From: Leptolyngbya sp. Heron Island J
GTDB lineage: Bacteria; Cyanobacteriota; Cyanobacteriia; Phormidesmidales; Phormidesmidaceae
DNA: 36,262 nucleotides
Assembly: GCF_000482245.1 (NCBI RefSeq)
Contig: NZ_AWNH01000058.1
Span: forward strand, 1-36,262
Direction: 5' to 3'
Position numbers and translations under genes: made by a program. Below are positions 27,315-35,367 of the stretch, piece after piece. The notes under the pieces are model-generated. The model made no database searches. It saw only the letters and a program-made list of their open reading frames with translations, and had not been told where the DNA came from. Numbering within the stretch: position 1 is the stretch's first letter; each line of letters starts with the position of its first letter.

Positions 27315-28121
27315 ATGACACAGTTCACCGGAGTCTCTGAGACTCTATTGATTTCACTTTATGCCCGGTTTTTAGAAACGCAGCGTACAGATAGAATCCT
27401 TGAGGATGAAAAAGCAGTTGAGGCTGTTTCAACGCTTGATCTTGATTTTGACAAGTTCAGTGATGATTTCTCAGTTGTTCAAATTGGATGTGCTGTTAGG
27501 ACAGAGATTCTGGACCAGGCAGTTCAATCGTTTCTAAGCCGCCATCCAGAAGCAGCTGTGATTAATTTGGGGGCTGGACTTTGCACTCGTTTTTTTCGGC
27601 TTGATAATGGTAAAACAACCTGGTTTGAAGTTGATTTTCCCGAAGTTAAATCGAGCTGGAGTCGAGTTTTTCAAGAGACCGAACGTCATCAGTATATTGC
27701 CAGTTCTGTTTTAGACTTTGCTTGGATGAATCAGCTTGATTCCTGTAGCCATCTGCCAAAGCTCTTTATTGCTGAGGGGCTTTTGATGTACTTCAGCGAA
27801 CAGCAGGTGCGCAAGCTTCTGACTGAGTTAACGCTACGATTTCCTCAATCAGAAATGTTACTGGAGGCTATGAGTCCCCATCTTGCAAAAAACTCTAACC
27901 GGAATCGAGCTGTTTCTAAAACTGATGCGACATTTCGATGGGGACTATCAACCGGACGGCACCTGTCGAAGTGGACCTCTAAAATTTATTTTGTTGAAGA
28001 GTGGTACTATCTGGACCGACATCCTGCTCGCTGGGGCAACGCTAGGTTCTTTCGCTATATTCCCTTTATCCGTAAAGGGATGAAGATAATTCACATACGC
28101 TTTGTTTCAGATAGTCAATGA
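27315..28121 (+). CDS. SAM-dependent O-methyltransferase of the leucine-carboxyl-methyltransferase (LCM) family
   Basis: 268 residues. It has the LCM-family pattern: N-terminal VSETLLISLYARFLE, RTEILDQ at 62-68, the SAM-binding NLGAGLCTRFFR at 84-95, an acidic motif (WFEVDFPEV, 103-111), and AEGLLMYF at 153-160. Members of this family in polyketide clusters methylate hydroxyl or carboxyl groups on small molecules. It lies 21 nt after the receptor and 12 nt before the first ABC gene, so it is expressed with the uptake genes rather than with the synthases. It might tailor the product (for example the enol or hydroxyl made by the PKS modules) or modify the ligand after uptake; the sequence does not decide. 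Confidence 0.88.
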   Translation: MTQFTGVSETLLISLYARFLETQRTDRILEDEKAVEAVSTLDLDFDKFSDDFSVVQIGCAVRTEILDQAVQSFLSRHPEAAVINLGAGLCTRFFRLDNGKTTWFEVDFPEVKSSWSRVFQETERHQYIASSVLDFAWMNQLDSCSHLPKLFIAEGLLMYFSEQQVRKLLTELTLRFPQSEMLLEAMSPHLAKNSNRNRAVSKTDATFRWGLSTGRHLSKWTSKIYFVEEWYYLDRHPARWGNARFFRYIPFIRKGMKIIHIRFVSDSQ

Positions 28122-28133
28122 AGGAAGTCTCAA

Positions 28134-29867
28134 GTGTTTGATCCTCAGCCTGCTCAGTTATCAAAATTGATTGAACAGCAGAGATACAGGCTGATTATGG
28201 CTGCTGTCTTGATGATCTTTGCGACCATGCTAGGGTTAGTACCCTTTGTGCTAATTTACCTGATGGTTTTGGAGTTTATGGCTCCGGAAGTTCAGCCAGC
28301 TTATGTTTGGCAACTTGCGATCGCAAGCATTGCTGCGATGATTGCTCGGTGGGTTTTGACAGGCGTTGCAATTCGGTTATCCCATGTTGCCGCATACTGT
28401 ATTTTGTACGAAATTCGCGCTGCGATCGCGCAAAAGCTCAGCACCCTGCCGTTAGGTTTTTTTAGCAGTCGCACCACTGGCACGCTGAAGAAAATCATGA
28501 ACGAAGACGTTGAGCAGCTGGAGCTATTGATTGCCCATGGCTTCCCTGAAACTACAGGAGCCGTTGTTACCATTGTTTTAGCGGCTGCCTATTTAATTTA
28601 TGTGGATTGGCGCATGGCGGCTGCCGCACTCCTAGGGATTCCCCTTGCCCTGCTTTGTCAGGTTTTTATTTTTCAAGTCAGCCAGCCATTGCTCAAAGAC
28701 TACTATCAGGCAATGGCGAAAATGAATGCGGCCCTGATCGAATACGTTCAAGGCATGCAGGTGATCAAAGCGTTTACGCAAACAGCAGAATCATTTACCC
28801 AGTATCGCGTAGCCGTTGAGTCTTACCACACCTATGAAGAGCGGTGGTCGCTCAACATTCTTTTGCCTTGGACGCTGTTTAACATTAGTCTCAGTGCAAA
28901 TATATTGTTTATTCTGCCTGTGGGCATCGGGCTACTCATCTCAAACACCCTCACAGTTTCTACCTTAGCTTTGTTTCTACTACTGGGGTTAGGGATTTGT
29001 GCCCCCCTGTTTAGGTTAGCCCAGTCTGCTCAAACATTCGCGCAGGTTCAAGAGGCCAGAGGTCGAATTGACTCCCTGCTTCAGGCGGCTTCTCTACCAC
29101 AACAGATACGATTTTCTCCGCCGCAGGATATGAAGCTTAAGTTTGATCATGTGCATTTTTCCTATGATACTAAGGCGACTTTAAGCGACATTAGCTTTGT
29201 TGTTCCCAAGGGAGGGTTTACGGCTTTAGTTGGACCGTCAGGCTCGGGTAAAACCACAATTGCCCGGCTAATTGCAAGATTTTGGGATATTGATCGAGGA
29301 GAAATATCCATCGGGGATGTCAATATCCAATCGCTGCCGTTAGAAGAATTAATGTCTTTAATATCCTTTGTGTTCCAGGATGTTATTTTGTTCAACGATA
29401 CAGTCTATGAAAATATTCGTATAGGCAAACCAGAGGCTTCCGAAGAGGAAGTCATGAAAGCCGCCAGGCTGGCTAACTGCCATTCTTTTGTTGAGCAGCT
29501 GCCCCATGGCTACCAAACAACTGTAGGGGAGCGAGGTGCGAAGTTAAGCGGAGGTCAGCAGCAGCGACTGTCAATTGCTCGTGCTCTTTTGAAAAATGCG
29601 CCAATACTGATCCTAGATGAGGCCACGGCCTTTCTAGATCCAGAAAATGAATCTCAAGTTCAAGCGGCTATTAACCGGTTAACTCGTGATAAAACGCTGA
29701 TTGTAATTGCTCATCGACTATCAACGGTTATTCAAGCAGATCAAATTTTAGTTTTAGAAAATGGCACCATAGCAGCCCGAGGAGTGCATGGTGACTTACT
29801 GTCTACAAGTCATCTGTATCGTCAGATGTGGCAATCTCATATGGCCGCTCAAGGTTGGAGTTTTTAG
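28134..29867 (+). CDS. ABC half-transporter (permease-ATPase), YbtP/IrtA-like metallophore transporter
   Basis: 577 residues from a GTG start, with AAGGAAG 6 nt upstream. Six membrane segments lie in the first ~300 residues (for example 22-48, 58-82, 143-180 and 245-292). The nucleotide-binding domain has Walker A GPSGSGKTT (367-375), Q-loop FVFQD (412-416), signature LSGGQQQR (471-478), Walker B ILILDEA (491-497) and H-loop IAHRLS (525-530). It has an exporter fold, but transporters of this kind that come in pairs beside a TonB receptor (YbtP/YbtQ of Yersinia, IrtA/IrtB of mycobacteria) import ferric siderophores through the inner membrane. No extra siderophore-interacting domain like that of IrtA is present. 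It probably forms a heterodimer with the next gene, 13 nt downstream. Export of the product cannot be excluded. Confidence 0.92.
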   Translation: MFDPQPAQLSKLIEQQRYRLIMAAVLMIFATMLGLVPFVLIYLMVLEFMAPEVQPAYVWQLAIASIAAMIARWVLTGVAIRLSHVAAYCILYEIRAAIAQKLSTLPLGFFSSRTTGTLKKIMNEDVEQLELLIAHGFPETTGAVVTIVLAAAYLIYVDWRMAAAALLGIPLALLCQVFIFQVSQPLLKDYYQAMAKMNAALIEYVQGMQVIKAFTQTAESFTQYRVAVESYHTYEERWSLNILLPWTLFNISLSANILFILPVGIGLLISNTLTVSTLALFLLLGLGICAPLFRLAQSAQTFAQVQEARGRIDSLLQAASLPQQIRFSPPQDMKLKFDHVHFSYDTKATLSDISFVVPKGGFTALVGPSGSGKTTIARLIARFWDIDRGEISIGDVNIQSLPLEELMSLISFVFQDVILFNDTVYENIRIGKPEASEEEVMKAARLANCHSFVEQLPHGYQTTVGERGAKLSGGQQQRLSIARALLKNAPILILDEATAFLDPENESQVQAAINRLTRDKTLIVIAHRLSTVIQADQILVLENGTIAARGVHGDLLSTSHLYRQMWQSHMAAQGWSF

Positions 29868-29880
29868 GTGAGGTAGTAGC

Positions 29881-31608
29881 ATGACTCAAGCACTGTGGAA
29901 GCTAGCTGAAAGCCGTAAACAGCAGGTGCGTCTGGGGACTTTTTTTTATCTCTTCTCAGCTGTTTTTGAAAGCACCCCCTACTTATTCTTATATTTTATT
30001 TTGCGAGAGCTCTTTAGCGATCGCATCAATTATTCCAACCTGATTTGGTTGATGGTTGTTATCTTGATCTGCTTACTGGGCCAAACCATCACCTTGTACT
30101 GGGCAAATCGACTCACCTACCTGACCAGCTATCGTCTGATTGGTAGCCTACGCCTAAAGCTGGGTAACCACATTCGTAAGCTGCCACTGGGAACATTTAC
30201 TGACACTCAGGTGGGTGACTTCAATACCACCATCAGTCAGGATATGAAGAACATTGAACCATTCTTCGCTCATGTTTATCCTAAATTGGTGAGCGCGATC
30301 GCAGTTCCCTGTTTTACCTCTATGCTGCTGGCATTTGTAGATTGGCGACTCACCCTGGCGATGCTATCAGGATTACCCCTAGCCCTGTTGATCTACTTTG
30401 GCAGTCAAAAGCTCCAAATACGAATGGCTCGACGTCAAAAACAGGCGTCAGTTGAAGCAAATTCTCGTATTATTGAGTATATTCAGGGTATTAGAGTAAT
30501 TAAAGCGTTTAATCAGACCGGTACGCGGTATCAGAACCTAGAAAAATCGCTGCAGAATTACAAGCAAGCCAACCTTAAGTTAATCTCTCAGCTGACCGTG
30601 CCTGTGCTTGCATTTGCTGGCGCTTTAGAATTGGGCTTGGCCACTGTCCTTGTTGTTGGCGTTTATCTGTTTATGGGTGAAGAGTTAACGCTCTCGGCCT
30701 TTTTATTATTTCTGATTTTAAGCTTACGGATTTATGCCCCCCTGCAAGAGCTTGTTGATCTGTCGACTCTAATTCGGATGATGAATGTCGCCCTTGATAG
30801 AGTAGAGACTGTTCTACAGACAAAGCCTCTCCCAGAAACTCCCCATCAACAGACAATTCATCGCTTTGACATCGAGTTTAGAAACGTTTCTTTTGGCTAC
30901 TCCGATCAGCTTGTGCTAAACAATATTAGTTTCAACGCACCGGAGCGCAGTATAACGGCTTTAGTCGGTCCTTCTGGTTCGGGTAAAACTACGATAACAA
31001 ATTTAATTATGCGGTTTTGGGACGTCAATTCGGGCGAAGTGCTTATTGGCGGCACCAACATTAAGGATGTCAAAACCGATGAGCTACTATCAAAGATAAG
31101 TACTGTATTTCAAACTACCTATTTATTCAACGATACGATTCTAAATAACATTAAATTTGGCAATCCCAATGCTTCCCGACCGGCCATCATCGCTGCGGCT
31201 AAGTCAGCCCAGTGTCATGAATTCATTCAAAATCTGCCGCAGGGGTATGACACAGTTATTGGAGAAGAAGGCGCAATCTTGTCAGGAGGAGAGAAGCAGC
31301 GAATTGCGATCGCTCGGGCAATGCTTAAGGATGCTCCAATCGTGCTGCTGGACGAAGCCGCTGCCTCAGTTGATCCAGAAAACGAACGGCTAATTCAGCA
31401 GGCAATCAACTCTCTAGTGCAGTCTAAAACACTGATTATTATTGCCCATCGCCTATCTACCATCACAGCAGCAGATCAAATATTGGTAATCGATCAAGGG
31501 CAGCTGACTGAGCGCGGTAAACACCAAGACCTGCTGCAACAAGATGGACTCTACAGCCGTCTCTGGGCTGAGCGACAGAAAATGCATCGCTGGCGCATTT
31601 CAACCTAA
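29881..31608 (+). CDS. ABC half-transporter (permease-ATPase), YbtQ/IrtB-like partner
   Basis: 575 residues; ribosome site AGGTGAGG upstream. It has an N-terminal six-helix permease (first helices about 19-45 and 54-76) and a C-terminal ATPase with Walker A GPSGSGKTT (363-371), Q-loop FQTT (410-413), signature LSGGEKQR (467-474), Walker B IVLLDEA (487-493) and H-loop IAHRLS (521-526). The residue after the Q-loop glutamine is Thr rather than the usual Asp or Glu, and the stretch after Walker B is AASVDPENE. All catalytic motifs are intact in both half-transporters, so both ATP sites could be active. It is the last gene of the tight operon; a 219-nt gap with a large inverted repeat follows. 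Confidence 0.92.
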   Translation: MTQALWKLAESRKQQVRLGTFFYLFSAVFESTPYLFLYFILRELFSDRINYSNLIWLMVVILICLLGQTITLYWANRLTYLTSYRLIGSLRLKLGNHIRKLPLGTFTDTQVGDFNTTISQDMKNIEPFFAHVYPKLVSAIAVPCFTSMLLAFVDWRLTLAMLSGLPLALLIYFGSQKLQIRMARRQKQASVEANSRIIEYIQGIRVIKAFNQTGTRYQNLEKSLQNYKQANLKLISQLTVPVLAFAGALELGLATVLVVGVYLFMGEELTLSAFLLFLILSLRIYAPLQELVDLSTLIRMMNVALDRVETVLQTKPLPETPHQQTIHRFDIEFRNVSFGYSDQLVLNNISFNAPERSITALVGPSGSGKTTITNLIMRFWDVNSGEVLIGGTNIKDVKTDELLSKISTVFQTTYLFNDTILNNIKFGNPNASRPAIIAAAKSAQCHEFIQNLPQGYDTVIGEEGAILSGGEKQRIAIARAMLKDAPIVLLDEAAASVDPENERLIQQAINSLVQSKTLIIIAHRLSTITAADQILVIDQGQLTERGKHQDLLQQDGLYSRLWAERQKMHRWRIST

Positions 31609-31695
31609 ATCTAGTGAATACCAACTTAACGCAAGAAATTTTCTAAGACTAGATTTCAGGCATTAAAGCTAAAAATGGGGATCCTGCCCTTGATC

Positions 31696-31745
31696 AAGGG
31701 TGAAGGGTAAAGACTGACTCTTCATCCCTTTTACCCTTCACTCTT
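31696..31745. repeat. Large inverted repeat between the ABC genes and the MFS gene
   Basis: AAGGGTGAAGGGTAAA (31696-31711) pairs with TTTACCCTTCACTCTT (31730-31745): 16 bp with a single G-T wobble around an 18-nt loop. There is no T-run after it, so it is not a classic intrinsic terminator. It may mark or stabilise the 3' end of the uptake mRNA, or belong to a family of dispersed GGGTGAAGGGT-type cyanobacterial repeats. Confidence 0.8.
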
Positions 31746-31827
31746 TACCGACCTCATCCCAAATCTGAGGCTTGACAGACCACTAGTCAGATTTATTCTG
31801 CTGTATTTAAATTTATCTCTTAAGCTC

Positions 31828-33039
31828 GTGTCGATTACTTTTCCTCAGCTCAAGACTATTAAAAAATTCGGCCTACTCAGTAGCCTGTACGTTTCCCAGT
31901 TCCTGCCCCTTGGCTTCTTCGATCAGGCCCTACCCGTCTTTATGCGAGAGCAGGGATTCTCCTTAGAGTCAATCGGGTTTGTCTATCTGCTGGGACTGCC
32001 ATGGATGATTAAATTTCTATGGTCGCCTTGGATCGATCGATACAGCCTATCTCGCAGAGGCCATTATCGCTTTTGGATTCTCTTGGCTCAAAGCCTTTCC
32101 GCTTGCGTAGTTGCTGGTCTAGCATTTGTCGATATTCGACAAAATTTTGGCATCGGTCTGATTGGTTTTGCGCTGGTCTGTTTTTTAGCCGCAACTCAAG
32201 ATATTGCAACGGATGCTTTAGCAGTTGGCTCATTGCATCCTAAACAACGAGGATTTGGCAACGGTATTCAGAATGCAAGCAACTATCTCGGCGCAATCTT
32301 AGGCGGCGGTGTTTTACTGATTCTCATCAATCAGCTGGGTTGGACAAAAAGTCTGTTAGTTTTGTCAATTTTACTGGCCTTACCGTTATTTCCAGTTTTC
32401 TTCTACAAAGAACACGCTAAATTAAAAGCAGATGATACTACAACTGGCTTTAGACCATTTTTCCACTTCTTTCGCAGATCAGGTAACAGAACCTGGTTGC
32501 TTGTCGTGTCTTTACTATCATTAAGTCCATCCATGGCATCAGGCATGTTTAAACCATTGCTGGTTGATGCAGGTCTATCGTTGCAAGACATTGGACTGTT
32601 AAGTGGAATTGTCGGGTATTCATCCGGCATGGTGGGCGCATTATTGGGCGGAGTATTGCTTCATCGCCTTGGACATATGAGAGCGCTAATTATTTTCAGC
32701 ACAATTCAAGCAATCAGCCTCATTGGATTTCTGATTCCTGCCATTGGCATCGTAAATTTACCTGTTCTATATGCTGTGTCTTCTACATTCAATTTTGCCA
32801 GCGGCATGTCAGCAACCGCGTTGTTCACGATCATGATGGATCGTAGTGATTTATCAACTGCCGGCAGCGACTACACTCTACAATCTGCGATGCGGACAAC
32901 GGTTGCCCTGCTTGCTTCAGCCCTGGGCGGTTTCATAGCATCAGCACTGGGATTTTTACCTTTCTTTGCAGGATGTGTCATCATCTCTTTAATTTGTGTA
33001 GCGGCCTCAGCTCGACTCCTTAATCCAAAATTCTTGTAG
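31828..33039 (+). CDS. MFS permease of the RhtX/FptX siderophore-uptake type
   Basis: 403 residues, GTG start with a weak ribosome site; about 12 hydrophobic segments. The beginning (LYVSQFLPLGFFDQALPVFM, then GLPWMIKFLWSPWIDRY) resembles RhtX and FptX, single-subunit inner-membrane carriers for rhizobactin 1021 and ferripyochelin, and more distantly AmpG. ATQDIATDALAV in the middle is also typical of that group. A second inner-membrane import route beside the ABC pair parallels YbtX next to YbtP/YbtQ. The gap of 219 nt and the inverted repeat suggest it is less tightly coupled to the operon. An export role is possible but less likely given the family. Confidence 0.85.
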   Translation: MSITFPQLKTIKKFGLLSSLYVSQFLPLGFFDQALPVFMREQGFSLESIGFVYLLGLPWMIKFLWSPWIDRYSLSRRGHYRFWILLAQSLSACVVAGLAFVDIRQNFGIGLIGFALVCFLAATQDIATDALAVGSLHPKQRGFGNGIQNASNYLGAILGGGVLLILINQLGWTKSLLVLSILLALPLFPVFFYKEHAKLKADDTTTGFRPFFHFFRRSGNRTWLLVVSLLSLSPSMASGMFKPLLVDAGLSLQDIGLLSGIVGYSSGMVGALLGGVLLHRLGHMRALIIFSTIQAISLIGFLIPAIGIVNLPVLYAVSSTFNFASGMSATALFTIMMDRSDLSTAGSDYTLQSAMRTTVALLASALGGFIASALGFLPFFAGCVIISLICVAASARLLNPKFL

Positions 33040-33096
33040 TTCTTTTAACAACTACCAAGATGATTGCTTTAGCTGTATTAAAAGAGTAACCGATTA

Positions 33097-34611
33097 ATGA
33101 AAGAAAATAATTTTGCATCATCTCTAGATTCGGAGTTCAGTTTATCCACAGTGCCAAATCATCCAACAGTAGTAGTGTTATTTCGAGGCGGGGGAGAAAC
33201 CGAATCGAGAGGATTTCTTGGGAGTGAATCCGGCATGGATCTCCTTTCACAAGGATTGAATGAAAAATTTGTTCAAGATACTAGTGAGCCTTTTTATAGT
33301 CAAGTTTTTGCAGAATTTCAGCTTAAGGAAGCATTTCAATATGTGAAAAGTTTTCAGGAGCCTATTAAGTTAGTTCTAGTAGGGTATAGTTTTGGCGCAA
33401 ACACAGTTATAGAGCTCGCTCAGAAAATTTCCTCTCAGCCCGTAGAGCTACTTGTTCAAATTGATGCAGTTCCTCGACCCGCACTGGCACAATTGATTGA
33501 TGTTAGACAAACAGTGGAATTGTTTGGTGCTCAGTTTGAGCAGTTTGGCTTTTTTGAAATTCCTGGTTTTAGGGAGATTATTGAAAGTCAAGATTTTTTA
33601 GAATATCGATTTGTAGCAGAGCTTTTAGCACAGCAGGCACAGCAGGTCGAAGGAACATTGGAAGATAGCCTTAATGGAAGATTACTCCAGCAGGCCCTAG
33701 TAGACGCTGGCCTCCTAGAGTATGTTGAAATTGATCACCTGCCTGAAAATGTTGTGACAGGTGTCAACTACTTCCAAACTGCCTCACAGCAGTTTGAGCC
33801 AGAGGGCGTTCGCGACGTTAAAGGATCTATCAATATTAATCTTGAAACAATAGAGCTTGAAAGTGAGAGTCCAAGTTTTATCTCTCATGCCAATATTGAC
33901 GAGATTAGTTTTCTTCAAAATTTGTTGGTGAGCCAAGTTAGTGAAGTGGCAAGAAAGTCTGACCAAGAAGTGGAGAGCCCTATTATAGGTGACTTTAAAG
34001 ATAACTTTTTACTTGGCAACAGAAGTGAGAATCTCATCGCAGGTGGTCTCGGCAATGACTTTTTGTTTGGAGGGGATGGCAATGATGTATTACGCGGTGA
34101 TTTGAACCGCCGTTCTCCTCAAAATACAATCAACGGCGGTGACGATATTTTATACGGTGGTAGGGGAAATGACCGTATTGGTGGTAAATCTGGCAACGAC
34201 CAACTCTATGGAGGTGAAGGAAACGATCGCCTATGGGGAGATTTAGGCGATGATATTCTTGTGGGTGGTCAAGGCGAAGATATCTTGTATGGCTCAGCTG
34301 GAGCTGACGTCTTTAGGTTTAATTCCCCTGAGGAAGGACCTGACACTATTGTTGACTTTGACCAATTGCAAGGAGATCGGTTAGAAATATTAGGTAGCAG
34401 CTTTGCTGATGACTTGATGCCAGGGGAGCTCAGTGCGGCTGCTTTTGTGTTGGGTTCTTCAGCTGTAATTGCTAGCGATCGCCTGATTTACAATCAATCA
34501 ACAGGTTCTCTATTCTTCGATGCAGACGGTTCAGGTAGTCAAGCAGCGTTACAAGTTGCTACTCTTTCCAATAATGCAAATCTCACTTACGCTGACATTG
34601 TCGTAGTTTAA
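33097..34611 (+). CDS. Secreted RTX protein with an alpha/beta-hydrolase-like N-terminal half
   Basis: 504 residues; AAGAG before the ATG, no Sec signal peptide. The first ~230 residues contain a nucleophile elbow GYSFG with Ser98, preceded by the strand KLVLV, a possible acid at Asp123 (LVQIDAVPRP), and His214 or His264 as candidates for the triad. Residues about 305-400 carry at least five RTX nonapeptides of the GGxGNDxL kind (GGLGNDFL, GGDGNDVL, GGRGNDRI, GGEGNDRL), which bind calcium outside the cell. The C-terminus (ADVFRFNS, SDRLIYNQSTGSLFFDADGS) is the usual end of cyanobacterial RTX proteins exported by type I secretion. It is probably an extracellular lipase- or esterase-like hydrolase; its substrate and any link to the metallophore are unknown. 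No type I secretion genes are in the window. Confidence 0.85.
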   Translation: MKENNFASSLDSEFSLSTVPNHPTVVVLFRGGGETESRGFLGSESGMDLLSQGLNEKFVQDTSEPFYSQVFAEFQLKEAFQYVKSFQEPIKLVLVGYSFGANTVIELAQKISSQPVELLVQIDAVPRPALAQLIDVRQTVELFGAQFEQFGFFEIPGFREIIESQDFLEYRFVAELLAQQAQQVEGTLEDSLNGRLLQQALVDAGLLEYVEIDHLPENVVTGVNYFQTASQQFEPEGVRDVKGSININLETIELESESPSFISHANIDEISFLQNLLVSQVSEVARKSDQEVESPIIGDFKDNFLLGNRSENLIAGGLGNDFLFGGDGNDVLRGDLNRRSPQNTINGGDDILYGGRGNDRIGGKSGNDQLYGGEGNDRLWGDLGDDILVGGQGEDILYGSAGADVFRFNSPEEGPDTIVDFDQLQGDRLEILGSSFADDLMPGELSAAAFVLGSSAVIASDRLIYNQSTGSLFFDADGSGSQAALQVATLSNNANLTYADIVVV

Positions 34612-34970
34612 GAGGTATTCGTAATCACTTACAAATCAATATTTTGAGCAAGGATTCGTAAGCTCCCTGGCTCAATATGAGGAGCACATTACAGCTGAGG
34701 TAGATGGGACAGAAACTTATCAGGTACGGCTCTGAGGCACTGGTTCCGACTGATGGGATGGATTCGGCCAAAACGTCTGCGATGTAAGGAATACAGCCAT
34801 TTTAGAAGAAGATCGCCAAACCCCTTACTCTGCCGACATTTCAGCCATTTTTCCCAATACACGGAACCAATGCTCATGGTAGCAAGCGGTAGAATTTAAG
34901 AAGGTTGATTTGAGAATGAATATAAAATAGCCTTGTAATCTCAGTCCAGTTTTTTACCTAGAAGTGCTTG
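34612..34970. other. Non-coding stretch with gene debris
   Basis: No intact gene. It contains the SWIM-like remnant listed separately and a short plus-strand frame ending at about 34899 (reads ...ALRHWFRLMGWIRPKRL..., 60-odd codons, no start codon near its front) that looks protein-like but which I cannot assign. A 62-codon minus-strand frame (34689-34877) overlaps it and looks like its shadow. Together with the insertion sequence to the right, this marks the cluster boundary as a decayed region. Confidence 0.5.
34631..34735 (+). pseudogene. Possible remnant of a SWIM zinc-finger protein
   Basis: The frame reads QYFEQGFVSSLAQYEEHITA followed by EVDGTETYQVRL and a TGA at 34733. The pattern YF-x-x-G-x-V-x-S-L, a hydrophobic strand, then V-x-G-x-x-x-Y-x-V resembles the front half of SWIM zinc-finger proteins, which would continue into CxC...CxH. 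The zinc ligands are missing after the stop. There is no start codon upstream before an in-frame TAA at 34622. Weak, based on pattern memory only. Confidence 0.3.
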
Positions 34971-35366
34971 TTAAGGAAAAGCTTCTCCTACGAACCAAGT
35001 ACTGGCTGGCACCCAATCATGGCCTGGGCCAGGCCAACCTTGATTGACACAGAATGTTTGAATGTATTCAGTCTCTTTCCAACATCCGAAAAAACATTTA
35101 GTCACAATTCTTTTCCTTACAGCATAACCAAAGGCAAGAGGATAGTGACTTAACCATCCTGTACCGATAATAACAGGAGTTTTATTATCACGGATTGATG
35201 CTATTGCTTTATCTCGTAAATGAGACATATGAATACCAACAATATTATAGTCAGTGCTTAAGCGAGGATAAGAGCGTCCCGTGAGATATTGAGAAGCATT
35301 GACCATTGACCAAGGAGGTGTCGCACCTTGCCCAAAAATACAAAATGTGCCTATATATTGTCGAAT
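34971..35366 (-). pseudogene. C-terminal fragment of a papain-like (C39-like) cysteine peptidase, cut by an insertion sequence
   Basis: An ATG at 35306 gives 111 residues, but the same frame stays open upstream to the insertion-sequence end and reads protein-like there (QYIGTFCIFGQGATPPWSM). That makes about 132 codons ending VPASTWFVGEAFP. A cysteine in GTFC, a GxGxxxPWSM stretch after it, and a later GTGWLSHYPLAFGY with a histidine resemble the Cys and His regions of papain-like bacterial peptidases. The N-terminal part is missing because the element at about 35368 interrupts it. The remaining 5' part may lie beyond the element, outside the window. The family call is tentative; the interruption is clear. 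Confidence 0.5.
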
Positions 35367-35367
35367 C

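Noticed and set aside
28134-31608. ABC pair as a dedicated lipopeptide exporter
   Set aside because: The exporter fold fits, but a pair of half-transporters with an RhtX-like permease behind a TonB receptor is the pattern of siderophore import; export stays possible.
31696-31745. Intrinsic terminator after the ABC operon
   Set aside because: The stem is long, but no T-run follows and the loop is large, so I list it only as an inverted repeat.
34689-34877. 62-codon minus-strand frame after the RTX gene
   Set aside because: Its composition looks like the reverse of a plus-strand frame, and no ribosome site or homology pattern is visible.
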